Assembly (NCBI RefSeq): GCF_900105685.1
Contig: NZ_LT629781.1
Location: forward strand, 806,001 to 870,000
Direction of reading: 5' to 3'
DNA from: Verrucomicrobium sp. GAS474
Lineage (GTDB): Bacteria > Verrucomicrobiota > Verrucomicrobiia > Methylacidiphilales > GAS474
DNA length: 64,000 nucleotides
Part shown: in pieces, positions 33,970 to 43,116 of the stretch
Numbering within the stretch: position 1 is the stretch's first letter
Layout: each line of letters starts with the position of its first letter
The notes under the pieces: generated by a model
Seen by the model: only the letters and a program-made list of their open reading frames with translations
Database searches by the model: none
Told to the model about the DNA's origin: nothing
Program-made: the position numbers and the translations under genes

Positions 33970-35604
33970 TCAGCCCCAGACCTGCCGATCGAGGGAGCGG
34001 AATTGGACGGCTTCGGCGATCTCGGCTTCGCCGATGTGGTCGGCATCGGCGAGGTCGGCGATGGTGCGGGCGACTTTCAGGATGCGGTCGTAGGCGCGGG
34101 CGCTGAGCCTGAGGTCGTCGAGGGCGGCGGTGAGGAGGAGGCCGGCCGATTCGTCGAGGACGCAGTGCTCGCGGATTTCCTTCGGGGTCATCCGGGCGTT
34201 GCAGAGGGTCTTCCTTTTCCCCTTCGATTTCGCGAAGCGGGCGCGCTGGCGCTGGCGGGCGGCGACGATGCGGTGGCGGATGGCGTCGGACGACTCGGCG
34301 GGGCCGGGGTTCATGAGGGTCTCGCGCTTCACGGCGGGGACCTCGATGTGGATGTCGATCCGGTCGAGGAGGGGGCCGGAGACCTTGTTCAGGTATTTCT
34401 GGATCGCGGCGGGGGTGCACTTGCCGAGGCGGGCGTCGTCGAAGCCGCCGGTCGGCGTCGGGTTCATCGCGGCGACGAGCATGAACTGGGCGGGGAAGGT
34501 CATCGTCCCGGCGGCGCGGCTGATGGTGACGGTGGCGTCCTCCAGGGGCTGCCGCAGGACCTCGAGGGCGGTCCGCTTGAACTCGGGGAGCTCGTCGAGG
34601 AAGAGGACGCCGTGGTGGGCGAGGGTGACCTCGCCGGGGGAGAGGTTGGCGGTGCCGCCGACGAGGCCGACGTCGGAGATGGTGTGGTGGGGGGCGCGGA
34701 AGGCGCGCCGCCGGACGATGGGCTGCCCGGCGGGGAGGAGCCCGGCGACGCTGTGGATCTTCGTCGCCTCGATCGCCTCGTCGAGGGTGAGCGGGGGGAA
34801 GAGGGAGGGAATCCGCTTCGCGAGCATCGACTTGCCGCTGCCGGGCGGCCCGATCATGAGGAGGTTATGGCCTCCGGCGACGGCGATCTCGATGGCCCGC
34901 TTGACGCTTTCCTGGCCCTTCACGTCGGCGAAGTCGAGGTCGTGCCATTCGCCGTCGACCGGCTGGAAGGCGGGCTCGTCGCCGCGGGGTTCGGGATTGG
35001 GGGGAAGGGCGGCGAGGCGGGCAGGGGCGTCGCCGACGATCTCGGCGGCCTCGCGGAGGGTCGAGACGGGGAAGACGCGGAGGCCGGGGACGAGGGCGGC
35101 CTCGGCGGCGTTGGCGTGGGGGACGATGAGGGCCAGGCGACCCTGCTTTTTCGCTTCCAGTGCGATGGGGAGGACGCCCCGGACCTGGCGGACCTCGCCG
35201 GAGAGGGCGAGTTCCCCGACGATGAGGAAGCGGTCGAGCGACTTGTCGGCGGGATCGGCGGCCTGGCCCTTGCCGTCGCGGAGCTGGTCGGTGGCGGCGA
35301 GGAGGCCGAGGGCCATGGGGAGGTCGAAGCTGGGGCCTTCCTTGCGGATGTCGGCGGGGGCGAGGTTGATCGTGGTGCGGCCGAGGGGGTTCTTGAAGCC
35401 GCTGTTCTGGAGGGCGGTGTAGACGCGGTGGCAGCTCTCGCGGACGGCGGCGTCGGGGAGGCCGACGACCTTCGTGTCGTAATCGCCCCAGGTGTTGTTG
35501 ACCTCGACCTCGACGCCGAGCGCCTCGACACCCCAAACCGAAGCCGAAAAAATCCGTGCCAGCACGGGAGGAACGGTACCGATTGTTCGGGCTACGGAAA
35601 GCAC
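33970..35604 (-). CDS. comM: YifB/ComM family Mg-chelatase-like AAA+ ATPase
   Basis: A 544-residue protein with the ComM order: an N-terminal Lon-protease-like domain (ALGVEVEVNNTWGDYDTKVVGL, GRTTINLAPAD), then the AAA+ core with Walker A GPPGSGKSMLAKR and Walker B VLFLDELPEF, and the C-terminal Mg-chelatase-type helical domain ending ILKVARTIADLADAD. ComM is a hexameric helicase that helps branch migration during natural transformation. Oddly, the usual Cys pair after the MNP motif (NPCPCG in most relatives) is MNPTPTGG here, with one Cys kept further on (GKCTP). Confidence 0.88.
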   Translation of the reverse strand: MLSVARTIGTVPPVLARIFSASVWGVEALGVEVEVNNTWGDYDTKVVGLPDAAVRESCHRVYTALQNSGFKNPLGRTTINLAPADIRKEGPSFDLPMALGLLAATDQLRDGKGQAADPADKSLDRFLIVGELALSGEVRQVRGVLPIALEAKKQGRLALIVPHANAAEAALVPGLRVFPVSTLREAAEIVGDAPARLAALPPNPEPRGDEPAFQPVDGEWHDLDFADVKGQESVKRAIEIAVAGGHNLLMIGPPGSGKSMLAKRIPSLFPPLTLDEAIEATKIHSVAGLLPAGQPIVRRRAFRAPHHTISDVGLVGGTANLSPGEVTLAHHGVLFLDELPEFKRTALEVLRQPLEDATVTISRAAGTMTFPAQFMLVAAMNPTPTGGFDDARLGKCTPAAIQKYLNKVSGPLLDRIDIHIEVPAVKRETLMNPGPAESSDAIRHRIVAARQRQRARFAKSKGKRKTLCNARMTPKEIREHCVLDESAGLLLTAALDDLRLSARAYDRILKVARTIADLADADHIGEAEIAEAVQFRSLDRQVWG

Positions 35605-35645
35605 CTTTTAAGCACATCGCCTCCCGGCGGGCCGGGGGGGAAAGC

Positions 35646-36089
35646 TCAGGACTGCGCCGGAACGGGCGGGGGCTGGTTCAGGAGGAGCCAGTAGAGGCCG
35701 AGATGGCCGATGACGTCGACGAACTGGTCGAAATCGACCGGCTTGCGGATGTAGCTGTTGGCGCGGAGCTCGTAGCTGGCGACGACGTCCTCGTCTTCCT
35801 TCGACGAGGTGAGGACGACGACGTTGAGGAGGGAGGTCCGGGCATGGGCGCGGAGGCGGCGGAGGACCTCGATGCCGCCGAGGCGGGGGAGGTTGATGTC
35901 GAGGAGGACGAGGAGGGGGAGCGCCCCGGGCTCGCTCCCTTCCCTGCCGTGGAGGTAGTCGAGGGCCTCGACGCCGTCGCGGACGACGACGACGGGGTTC
36001 GCGACGTTCTGCTTGCGGAAGGCCCGCAGGGTGAGATCGACGTCGTCCTGGCTGTCTTCGACGAGGAGGATCGGGGCGGTGCAGTTCAT
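35646..36089 (-). CDS. Single-domain response regulator (Rcp1-like)
   Basis: A 147-residue receiver domain with no output domain. The acidic pocket is in LLVEDSQDD, the phosphoacceptor Asp in LVLLDINLPRLGG and the switch Lys in YIRKPVDFDQF, the pattern of Rcp1-type regulators that pair with phytochrome-like kinases. Its ATG overlaps the kinase stop codon by 4 bp, so the two are translationally coupled. It is likely phosphorylated by that kinase and passes the signal by protein contact. Confidence 0.92.
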   Translation of the reverse strand: MNCTAPILLVEDSQDDVDLTLRAFRKQNVANPVVVVRDGVEALDYLHGREGSEPGALPLLVLLDINLPRLGGIEVLRRLRAHARTSLLNVVVLTSSKEDEDVVASYELRANSYIRKPVDFDQFVDVIGHLGLYWLLLNQPPPVPAQS

Positions 36090-38314
36090 GGGAGGGGGGC
36101 GGCGGGCGCGGGCGAGGTTACCACGGGCCGGGGCTCCTCGCCGAGCGTAAAGAAGAAGGTCGCCCCCTCCTCGACGGCCGATTCGGCCCAGATCCGGCCT
36201 CCGTGCCGCTTGATGATGCGGGCGACGATGGCGAGGCCGACGCCGGTCCCCTCGAACTCGGCCTGGGAATGGAGGCGCTGGAAGTTCTGGAAGAGTTTGT
36301 CCCGGAAGCGCATGTCGAACCCCGCGCCGTCGTCCCGGACGTAGTAGACGGGACGCCCGCCCTGGAGGAGGCTCCCGAACTCGATCCGGGCGGTGGGGTG
36401 GCGGCCCGTGTATTTCCAGGCGTTGCCGAGGAGGTTCTCCAGGACGTTTTCGATGAGGCGGCGGTCGCACCGGGCGAGGAGGCCGAGGGAGATGGAGAAG
36501 GTGGCGGTGGCGGCCCGGCCCGGGGAGGAGGCGCGGAGGGTGTCGGAGATCCGGACGGCGATGGCGCTGAGGTCGACCTCGTCGGTCTGGGCGATGGCGC
36601 AGCGGGAGATGCGGGAGAGGGCGAGGAGGTCGTCGATGATCTGGCCCATCCGGCGGCTGGCGTCCTGGACGCGGTCGAGGTAGCGGTGGCCCTCGGCGGG
36701 GAGGAGGGACCCGTAGTCCTCGATCAGGGCCCGGCAGAAGCCGTTGATCCCGCGCAGCGGGTTGCGGAGGTCGTGGGAGACCGAGTAGCTGAAGGCTTCC
36801 ATCTCCCGGTAGGCGGCCTCGAGTTCCTCGGTCCGCTCGCCGATGCGCTGCTCCAGCTGGGTGTTGAGGGAGCGCATCGCCTCCAGCGTCGACTTCTGCG
36901 CGGTGATGTTCCGGGAGATGCCGACGATCTGGACCACCGCCCCGCCGGCGTCGAGGACCGGGACGAGGGTCGTCTCGAAGACGATGCTGCCGGAGGAGCT
37001 CTTCGCCGTCTGCTCGTAGGTGACCGGCTGCCCCGCCGCGACGCACCGCCGGTAGTTCGCCTCGAAGCGGAGCCCCTTCTCCCCGGGGAAATAATCCCGG
37101 GGGCGGCTCCCGATGAAGCGTTCCACCTCGATGTCCCCCATCGCCGCGCCGGAGGGGTTGATGGCGGTGTAGCGGAAATCGCCGCCGGCCTCGACCCGGA
37201 GCGAGAAGAGGAGGTCGCTGCTGTTCTCGAAGACCGCGCGGAACGCGATGTCCCGCTCGCGGAGGCGGTATTCGGCGGCGAGTTCCTGGTCCTGCTCGTA
37301 GAGGAGGACGATCTGCCGGAACATCGCGCAGAGGACCATCGCGGCCGACCCGATGTAGACGGCGATGCCGACGATCGACCGCTCCCCCTCCGCCTCGAAG
37401 CGCCGCGCCCCGTAGACGACGCCGACCCCCGCCGCGAGGACGAAGAGGAGGGGCAGGAGGCGATGGAGGCGGTCGAGCCACCGGACGTAGGGCCCCTTCG
37501 TCACGATCCGCCCCCGGACGGTGGCGAGGCCGTAGAAGAGGAGGGTGTGGCTGAGGGAGAAGAGGTAGGAGAGGAGCCCGCCCGTCGTCGGCACGCCCTG
37601 GAGGAAGTCGAGATTCCACTTCAGCCAGGTGAAGGAGAGGCCGCCCATGCCGAGGAGGGCGAGGAGGGGGCTCCCGGCGATGTCGATCCGGCGGACGAGG
37701 ACGATCAGCCCGATCATGCCGAAGGCGGTGAGGAAGAGGACCGGATAGAGGCCGACGACGAAGAGGGTGCCGTTTCCCCAGATCCCCCGGTTCGGAAGAT
37801 AGAGGGCGACGATCAGGGTGGCGGCCATGAGGCCGAGGCCGGTCATGTCGAGCCAGACGGCGCGGCGCTTCTTCCCCTCCAGGCCGATGTCGAGGGCCGG
37901 GGCGAGGGCGATCAGGAGGGAGAGGGGAAGGAGGGGGAAGAAGAGGTCGGAGAGGCCGGGAAAATGGAGGGTCCCCGTGAGGAGGCCGAACACCCAGACG
38001 AGCTGCCCCGCCGCATAGCCCGCCGCCCCGACGATGAACCAGGAAAAGCTCCGGGGCGAAGGCGCTCCCCCCGCCGTTCCCGCGTGCTCCCCCTGCGAGG
38101 ACCGACGACGGAGGACGAGGACGAGGAGGCCGGCGAGGATCTCGAAGGTCCACCGGGCATTGTCGGCGACCAGGTCGACGAAGGGGCTGCGGCAGACCGC
38201 GTGGAGGGTGAGGCTGACGGCGAGGCCGAGGGCGATGAGAACCAGGAGCACCCGCTCCAGCCGGGTGAACGCCAGGCGGGCGACGAAGCCGGAAAGGGGG
38301 AAGGAGGGCTTCAT
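36086..38314 (-). CDS. Membrane PAS histidine kinase
   Basis: A 742-residue sensor kinase. Residues ~15-335 hold about nine membrane segments. A PAS domain (~350-465) starts FRAVFENSSDLLFSL. Then comes the HisKA dimerisation helix with the phosphoacceptor His in SVSHDLRNPLRG (~510), and the HATPase domain (~600-735) with NLLGNAWKYTG, RDDGAGFDMRF and GTGVGLAIVARII. The NFQRLHS segment is typical of phytochrome-type kinases, matching the Rcp1-like partner. I chose the ATG at 38314; a GTG at 38368 preceded by AAGGGG is the alternative. The signal is unknown. Confidence 0.88.
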   Translation of the reverse strand: MKPSFPLSGFVARLAFTRLERVLLVLIALGLAVSLTLHAVCRSPFVDLVADNARWTFEILAGLLVLVLRRRSSQGEHAGTAGGAPSPRSFSWFIVGAAGYAAGQLVWVFGLLTGTLHFPGLSDLFFPLLPLSLLIALAPALDIGLEGKKRRAVWLDMTGLGLMAATLIVALYLPNRGIWGNGTLFVVGLYPVLFLTAFGMIGLIVLVRRIDIAGSPLLALLGMGGLSFTWLKWNLDFLQGVPTTGGLLSYLFSLSHTLLFYGLATVRGRIVTKGPYVRWLDRLHRLLPLLFVLAAGVGVVYGARRFEAEGERSIVGIAVYIGSAAMVLCAMFRQIVLLYEQDQELAAEYRLRERDIAFRAVFENSSDLLFSLRVEAGGDFRYTAINPSGAAMGDIEVERFIGSRPRDYFPGEKGLRFEANYRRCVAAGQPVTYEQTAKSSSGSIVFETTLVPVLDAGGAVVQIVGISRNITAQKSTLEAMRSLNTQLEQRIGERTEELEAAYREMEAFSYSVSHDLRNPLRGINGFCRALIEDYGSLLPAEGHRYLDRVQDASRRMGQIIDDLLALSRISRCAIAQTDEVDLSAIAVRISDTLRASSPGRAATATFSISLGLLARCDRRLIENVLENLLGNAWKYTGRHPTARIEFGSLLQGGRPVYYVRDDGAGFDMRFRDKLFQNFQRLHSQAEFEGTGVGLAIVARIIKRHGGRIWAESAVEEGATFFFTLGEEPRPVVTSPAPAAPLP

Positions 38315-38493
38315 CGTGGGGTCGGAAAACGAGGGCTCTAGCGGGCTCTTTTGAGCGCACTCTGACACAGAGCCCCTTCCCGGGCAATCGGTTCTATATC
38401 GGAGCCCGCAACGCCGGTTCCCCCTTTACCTTCTCCCCTCCGCCGCGATAAAGTCGGGGAGCGTCCCCCCGGTCGTCCCCCCCGCTGGCTCCT

Positions 38494-39597
38494 ATGGATT
38501 CCACCCCCCGCCTTTACGTCATCGACGACGATCCGTTCTGCTTCGAGATGATCGCCCTCCTCCTGCGCGGCGAGGGCTACGAGCTCCGCTACCTCGACGA
38601 CAGCGAGAAGGCCTTCGACCAGATCCGGGAGGGCCGCCCCCACGTCGTCCTCAGCGACCTCATGATGCCGAAGGTCTCCGGCATCGAGCTTTGCAAGCAG
38701 CTGAAGGCCGATCCCCAGACCCGGGACATCCCCGTCATCCTCCTCACCGGGATCGACGACGAGGCCTACCTCACCCGCTGCGTCGACGCCGGGGCCGACG
38801 ACTTCCTCGACAAGGGGATCTCCGCCCCCGTCCTCCGGGCGCGGATCCGCTCCATGCTCCGCATCCGGGCCCACTACGATCTCCTCCGCGAGGCGATGCG
38901 GCTCCGCGAGGACTTCGCCAACATCGTGATCCACGACATCGGCAACCCGCTGGCGACGATCGTCATCGAGACGGACGACCTCCTCGCCTGCGATCCCCGC
39001 GCCGACCAGGTCGAGAGCCTCACCACGATCAAGAACAGCACCCGCCGCCTCCGCGACATGGCCCACGACATGCTCCTGCTCGCGAAGATCGACCAGGGGA
39101 AGCTCCACCTCGACCTCGCCGAGTACGACCTCGCCGCCCTCATCGCCGAGGCCGCGGGCCACGCCGCCCCCCTCGTCCGCCGCCGGAAGCTGAACCTCCA
39201 GGTCACCCGCTCGGGCGAAGACGGGGACGCCCATCCCCCCGTGTGCGAGTGCGACCGAAACCTCGTCCTCCGCGTGATCGACAACATCCTCTCCAACGCC
39301 ATCAAGTTCTCGCCGCCCGGCGGCCGGGTCGAGATCGGCCTCCATTGCCTCGGCGGCAGCGAGGGGGTTCCCGGGGGCCGCTTCCGCATCGAGATCGAGG
39401 ACGAGGGAACCGGGATCCCCGAGGCGCTCCGGGAAAAGATCTTCGAGAAATTCGAGATCGGGCAGGTGAAGCGGGAAGTCCCGCAGATCGGCCTCGGCCT
39501 CGCCTTCTGCCGCACCGCGATCGAGGCCCACGGCGGGACCATCTCCGTCTGCGAGGGCCGCTCCGGCCGCGGGACCCGGATGATTATCGATCTCTAG
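38494..39597 (+). CDS. Response-regulator/histidine-kinase hybrid (REC-HisKA-HATPase)
   Basis: A 367-residue cytoplasmic protein: a receiver domain (residues 1-125; DDDP pocket, Asp in VVLSDLMMPKVSG), a HisKA helix with IVIHDIGNPLATIV (His near 145), and an HATPase domain (~235-365; NILSNAIKFSPPGG, EDEGTGIPE, GLGLAFCRTAIEAHGG). It is transcribed away from the membrane kinase, across a 179-bp gap. It may receive phosphate from that kinase and pass it on, forming a relay; this is inferred from proximity. Confidence 0.88.
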   Translation: MDSTPRLYVIDDDPFCFEMIALLLRGEGYELRYLDDSEKAFDQIREGRPHVVLSDLMMPKVSGIELCKQLKADPQTRDIPVILLTGIDDEAYLTRCVDAGADDFLDKGISAPVLRARIRSMLRIRAHYDLLREAMRLREDFANIVIHDIGNPLATIVIETDDLLACDPRADQVESLTTIKNSTRRLRDMAHDMLLLAKIDQGKLHLDLAEYDLAALIAEAAGHAAPLVRRRKLNLQVTRSGEDGDAHPPVCECDRNLVLRVIDNILSNAIKFSPPGGRVEIGLHCLGGSEGVPGGRFRIEIEDEGTGIPEALREKIFEKFEIGQVKREVPQIGLGLAFCRTAIEAHGGTISVCEGRSGRGTRMIIDL

Positions 39598-39703
39598 GTC
39601 GCGTTAACGAACCCCGGCGGGAAACTCGATCCGGGGCCGTGGGAGGAGGGGCCGTTCCCGCTCCCGAAGGAGCGTTCTCCGCCCCCTACCCCTTCAACTT
39701 CGC

Positions 39704-40213
39704 CTATTGCCCCACCGTCGGCGCGGTCGACTGGATCGCGGGGGCGGCCGCCCCGTCGGTGGTCAGGAGGGCGGCGACGGGGCCGACGGGCTGGGTGACG
39801 ACCTGTTCCTCCCCGGCGAAGAGCTGCTGCGCGACGTAATAGCTGGCGCCGCCCGCGAGGAGGGCGAAGACGAAGGCCTCGGCCAGCCGTCCCCAGCGGA
39901 AGCCGCGCTGCGATTCCATCCGGATCGCCGTGACCCGGGGGACGGCGACGACCTTCGGCGGGGGCATCTTGACCACCGGCTTCGTCTCCGCGTGGATGAC
40001 GGTATGGGAGGGCGAGGGGGGAGGGGAAAGGGGGACGGCCGAGGAAAGGCTCGGGGCGGGCGGGACGGCTCCGGCCTTCGCTTCCGCCTTCGTGGCGGGC
40101 TCGGTTTCGAGCTTCGTTTCCAGCTTGGGTGCGGGCTTTCCCTCCGTCGGGGACGGGGAGGCCGGGATCGCCGGGGTCTTTTCCGGGAGAGGGGAGGCGG
40201 GCGGCTGCGACAT
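39704..40213 (-). CDS. Pro/Lys/Ala-rich single-pass membrane protein
   Basis: A 169-residue protein. Residues 1-110 are low-complexity and rich in Pro, Ala, Lys and Glu (with near-repeats such as KLETKLETEPATKAEAKA). One membrane helix (AEAFVFALLAGGASYYVA) lies near 118-136 and a short C-terminal part follows. I recognise no family. It could be a linker or anchor, or a TonB-like flexible spanning protein without the TonB end. Coding is supported by an in-frame ATG and a coherent membrane helix, but other readings are possible. Confidence 0.5.
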   Translation of the reverse strand: MSQPPASPLPEKTPAIPASPSPTEGKPAPKLETKLETEPATKAEAKAGAVPPAPSLSSAVPLSPPPSPSHTVIHAETKPVVKMPPPKVVAVPRVTAIRMESQRGFRWGRLAEAFVFALLAGGASYYVAQQLFAGEEQVVTQPVGPVAALLTTDGAAAPAIQSTAPTVGQ

Positions 40214-40332
40214 GGAAGGAGGTTAAGACTCCTTTCGGGGGGAGACAAGCGCGATGTCCCGCCTTGCTTTCCTGAAAACAGGCCTGCACTCTTTCCGCTA
40301 CCCTTTTTCCCGCCGTTACCCTTCGTCCCTTC

Positions 40333-41310
40333 ATGCAGCCCCACCTCGATCATTTCCGAGCCCTCCTCGCCGAGCGGGATCGCTTTTGCATCCTCTCCCA
40401 CATCCGCCCGGACGGGGATGCCTACGGGTCGGCCCTCGGCCTCGCCCTCAGCCTGAAGGCGTTCGGGAAGGAGGTCTCGGTCTACAACGAGGACGGCCTC
40501 CTCTGGAACTACCATTTCCTCCCCGGCAAGGAGTGCATCGAGAAGACGCCCGCCGCCGCCCCCGGGCCCGACGTCGCGATCATCGCCGTCGACACCTCGA
40601 CCCAGGAGCGCCTCGGGGAGACCTTCGTCGGCTGGAACCGCCAGCCCGACGTCAACATCGACCATCACCAGAGCAACCCCGGCTTCGGCCGCATCAACCT
40701 GATCGATGCGGAAAGCCCCGCCTGCGCCCAGATCCTCTACGACCTCATCGAGGCCGCCGGGCTCCCCTGCCCGCCCGAGGCGGCGACGAATCTCTACGTC
40801 GGCCTCATGACCGACACCGGCTCTTTCCAATACCGCCACACCACGGCCCACACCTTCGAGGTCGCCGCCGGGCTCGTCTCGCGCGGGGCCGACCCGACGG
40901 CAATCGCCCAGCGCTTCTACCAGTCGACCTCGGTCGAGAGCTTCAACCTGAAGCGGGAGGTCCTCGGCGTCACGAAGTTCACCCACGGGAACCGCGTCGC
41001 CCACTACCGCCTCACGCGGGAGATGTACGCGAAGAGCGGCGCGCGGACCGACGAGGTCGAGAACTTCCTGGAGCAGCTCCAGGTCGTCGGCAGCGTCGAG
41101 GTCGCCTTCATGCTGGAGGAGATGGAGGGGGGAAAGACCCGCGTCAGCCTCCGCTCCCGCGGCACCGTCGACGTCAACGCCATCGCCGGCGGCCTCGGCG
41201 GCGGCGGCCACCGGCTGGCCGCGGGCATCCGCTCCTCCCTGCCTCCCGACGAGCTGGAGGCCCTCCTCCTCCGGCAGATCGGCGAGGCGCTGGCCGCCCA
41301 CGGCGGCTGA
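40333..41310 (+). CDS. nrnA: DHH-family oligoribonuclease / pAp phosphatase
   Basis: A 325-residue DHH/DHHA1 phosphoesterase. Metal-binding motifs are RPDGDAYGSALG, AVDTS, VNIDHHQSN and MTDTGSFQYRHT; the C-terminal DHHA1 domain ends GGLGGGGHRLAAG. NrnA degrades nano-RNA and 3'-phosphoadenosine-5'-phosphate. It precedes truB and ribF, the order often found after nusA-infB-rbfA, although those genes are not upstream here. Confidence 0.92.
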   Translation: MQPHLDHFRALLAERDRFCILSHIRPDGDAYGSALGLALSLKAFGKEVSVYNEDGLLWNYHFLPGKECIEKTPAAAPGPDVAIIAVDTSTQERLGETFVGWNRQPDVNIDHHQSNPGFGRINLIDAESPACAQILYDLIEAAGLPCPPEAATNLYVGLMTDTGSFQYRHTTAHTFEVAAGLVSRGADPTAIAQRFYQSTSVESFNLKREVLGVTKFTHGNRVAHYRLTREMYAKSGARTDEVENFLEQLQVVGSVEVAFMLEEMEGGKTRVSLRSRGTVDVNAIAGGLGGGGHRLAAGIRSSLPPDELEALLLRQIGEALAAHGG

Positions 41311-41408
41311 AGCACGCCGCGAGGCGGGAGGGATGCCTTCCCTTCCTTCCGCGACGCCCTCGGCGCGGCACACCCGATCCCCCCTTAACTCTCCCCCCCC
41401 ACTCTTTC

Positions 41409-42122
41409 ATGGAACTCGACGGCGTCCTCCTTCTCGACAAGCCCAACGGCCCGACCTCCCACGACATGGTCGACCGCGTGCGGCGCAAATTCGGCCTGAA
41501 GAAGGTCGGCCACTGCGGCACCCTCGATCCCGCCGCCACCGGCCTCCTCATGATCGGCATCGGCAAGGCGACGAAGATCCAGGACCTCCTCATGGCCGAG
41601 GACAAGGTCTACGCGGGCCGCATGAAGCTCGGCGTCACCACCGACTCCCAGGACGCCCAGGGCGCCCCCCTGGAAACGAAAGAAGTCCCCCCGTTCACCC
41701 CGGAGCAGATCGCCGCCGCCTTCGCCAAATACCAGGGCGATTTCTACCAGACGCCGCCGATGGTCTCCGCCGTGAAGAAGGACGGCGTCCCCCTCTACAA
41801 GCTGGCCCGCGCCGGGAAGACCGTCGAGCGGGAGCCCCGCCTCGTCCACGTCTACTCCCACCGGATCACCGAGCTCGCCCTCCCCGAGATCGCCTTCGAG
41901 ATCACCTGCAGCAAGGGCTTCTACGTCCGCACCTATTGCCACGACATCGGGGCCGACCTCGGCTGCGGCGCCCACCTCACCGCGCTGAGCCGCCTCCGGT
42001 CGGGGAACTTCTCCCTCGACCGCGCCGTCTCGTGGGAGACCCTCGACGCCCTCCCCGGCGTCCAGGAACTCTCCCGCCACGTCCTGAGCCTCCCGGAAAT
42101 CTCCCGGCTGCGGCGGCAGTAA
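41409..42122 (+). CDS. truB: tRNA pseudouridine-55 synthase
   Basis: A 237-residue enzyme that makes the universal pseudouridine in the T-loop of tRNAs. The opening GVLLLDKPNGPTSHDMV and the catalytic Asp in HCGTLDPAATGLL are unmistakable; KGFYVRTYCHDIG follows. It lacks a C-terminal PUA domain, as many short TruB proteins do. The long upstream open frame is a shadow; the ATG at 41409 fits the family start. It lies 98 bp after nrnA and 30 bp before ribF. Confidence 0.95.
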   Translation: MELDGVLLLDKPNGPTSHDMVDRVRRKFGLKKVGHCGTLDPAATGLLMIGIGKATKIQDLLMAEDKVYAGRMKLGVTTDSQDAQGAPLETKEVPPFTPEQIAAAFAKYQGDFYQTPPMVSAVKKDGVPLYKLARAGKTVEREPRLVHVYSHRITELALPEIAFEITCSKGFYVRTYCHDIGADLGCGAHLTALSRLRSGNFSLDRAVSWETLDALPGVQELSRHVLSLPEISRLRRQ

Positions 42123-42152
42123 CGCGCCCTCCCGCGACGACGCCCTTCCGCC

Positions 42153-43109
42153 ATGGCCATCCCCCTCCTTCAGGCGCCCCCGATGCCCGGGGTCACGGGG
42201 CTCGCCGTCGGCGTCTTCGACGGGGTCCACCTCGGCCACCGCGCCATCCTCGCCGAGGCGCGGCACGGCGGCGGCGAGGGGGCGCACGGCCAGACCGCTG
42301 CCCTCACCTTCGATCCCCATCCGATGGTCCACATGGCGCCGGAGAAGGCCCCCTCCCGCCTCAGCACCGCCGCGCAGCGGACCGCCCTCCTCCTCGATTC
42401 CCGCGGCGGGACCCTCAGCCGCGTCGACGCCGTCCTCACCATCGCCTTCAACGAGGCGCTGCAGCACCTCCCCGCCGAGCGTTTCCTCGAGGAGATCGTC
42501 CGCATCTTCCCGAACCTCCGGCGGATCGCCTCCGGCCCCGACTGGAAATTCGGCCAGGGCCGCCGGGGCGACGCCGCCCTCATCGCCGGGTTCAACGCCA
42601 CCCACGGCTTCCCCTTCCGCGCCTTCCCCGTCCCCGCTGTCCTCCACGGCGGCAGCCCCATCAGCAGCACCCGCGTCCGCGAGGCGATCCGGCAGCGGGA
42701 CTTCGCCGAAACCGCGGCGATGCTGGGGCGGGAGTACGACATCGAGGGCCTCGTCGGCCACGGCGCGGGGCGCGGCTCCGGCATCGGCTTCCCGACGGCG
42801 AACGTCGGCGGCATCGCCCAGCTCCTCCCCCCGCCGGGCGTCTACGCCTGCCGGGTGACGGTGAACGGGGAGAGCCACCGCGCCGTCGCCAACCACGGCT
42901 CCAACCCCACCTTCGGCCCCGACACCCAGACCCACCTCGAGGTCCACCTCCTCGACTTCAAGAAGGATCTCTACGGCGCGACGCTGAAGATCGACGCCTT
43001 CCGCTTCCTGCGCGACGAGCGGAAGTTCAGCTCCGTCGAGGCCCTCATCGCCCAGATCGGGGCCGACGTGGCGACGGCGCGGACGATGGCCGATTCGGCG
43101 TTGTTCTAA
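42153..43109 (+). CDS. ribF: Bifunctional riboflavin kinase / FAD synthetase
   Basis: A 318-residue protein that turns riboflavin into FMN and then FAD. The N-terminal adenylyltransferase part has VGVFDGVHLGHRAIL, TFDPHP and GPDWKFG then SSTRVREAI; the C-terminal kinase part has GIGFPTANV and LEVHLLDFKKDLYG. It is the last gene of nrnA-truB-ribF and converges with the beta-CASP gene with a 7-bp gap. Confidence 0.95.
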   Translation: MAIPLLQAPPMPGVTGLAVGVFDGVHLGHRAILAEARHGGGEGAHGQTAALTFDPHPMVHMAPEKAPSRLSTAAQRTALLLDSRGGTLSRVDAVLTIAFNEALQHLPAERFLEEIVRIFPNLRRIASGPDWKFGQGRRGDAALIAGFNATHGFPFRAFPVPAVLHGGSPISSTRVREAIRQRDFAETAAMLGREYDIEGLVGHGAGRGSGIGFPTANVGGIAQLLPPPGVYACRVTVNGESHRAVANHGSNPTFGPDTQTHLEVHLLDFKKDLYGATLKIDAFRFLRDERKFSSVEALIAQIGADVATARTMADSALF

Positions 43110-43116
43110 CCTCGGC

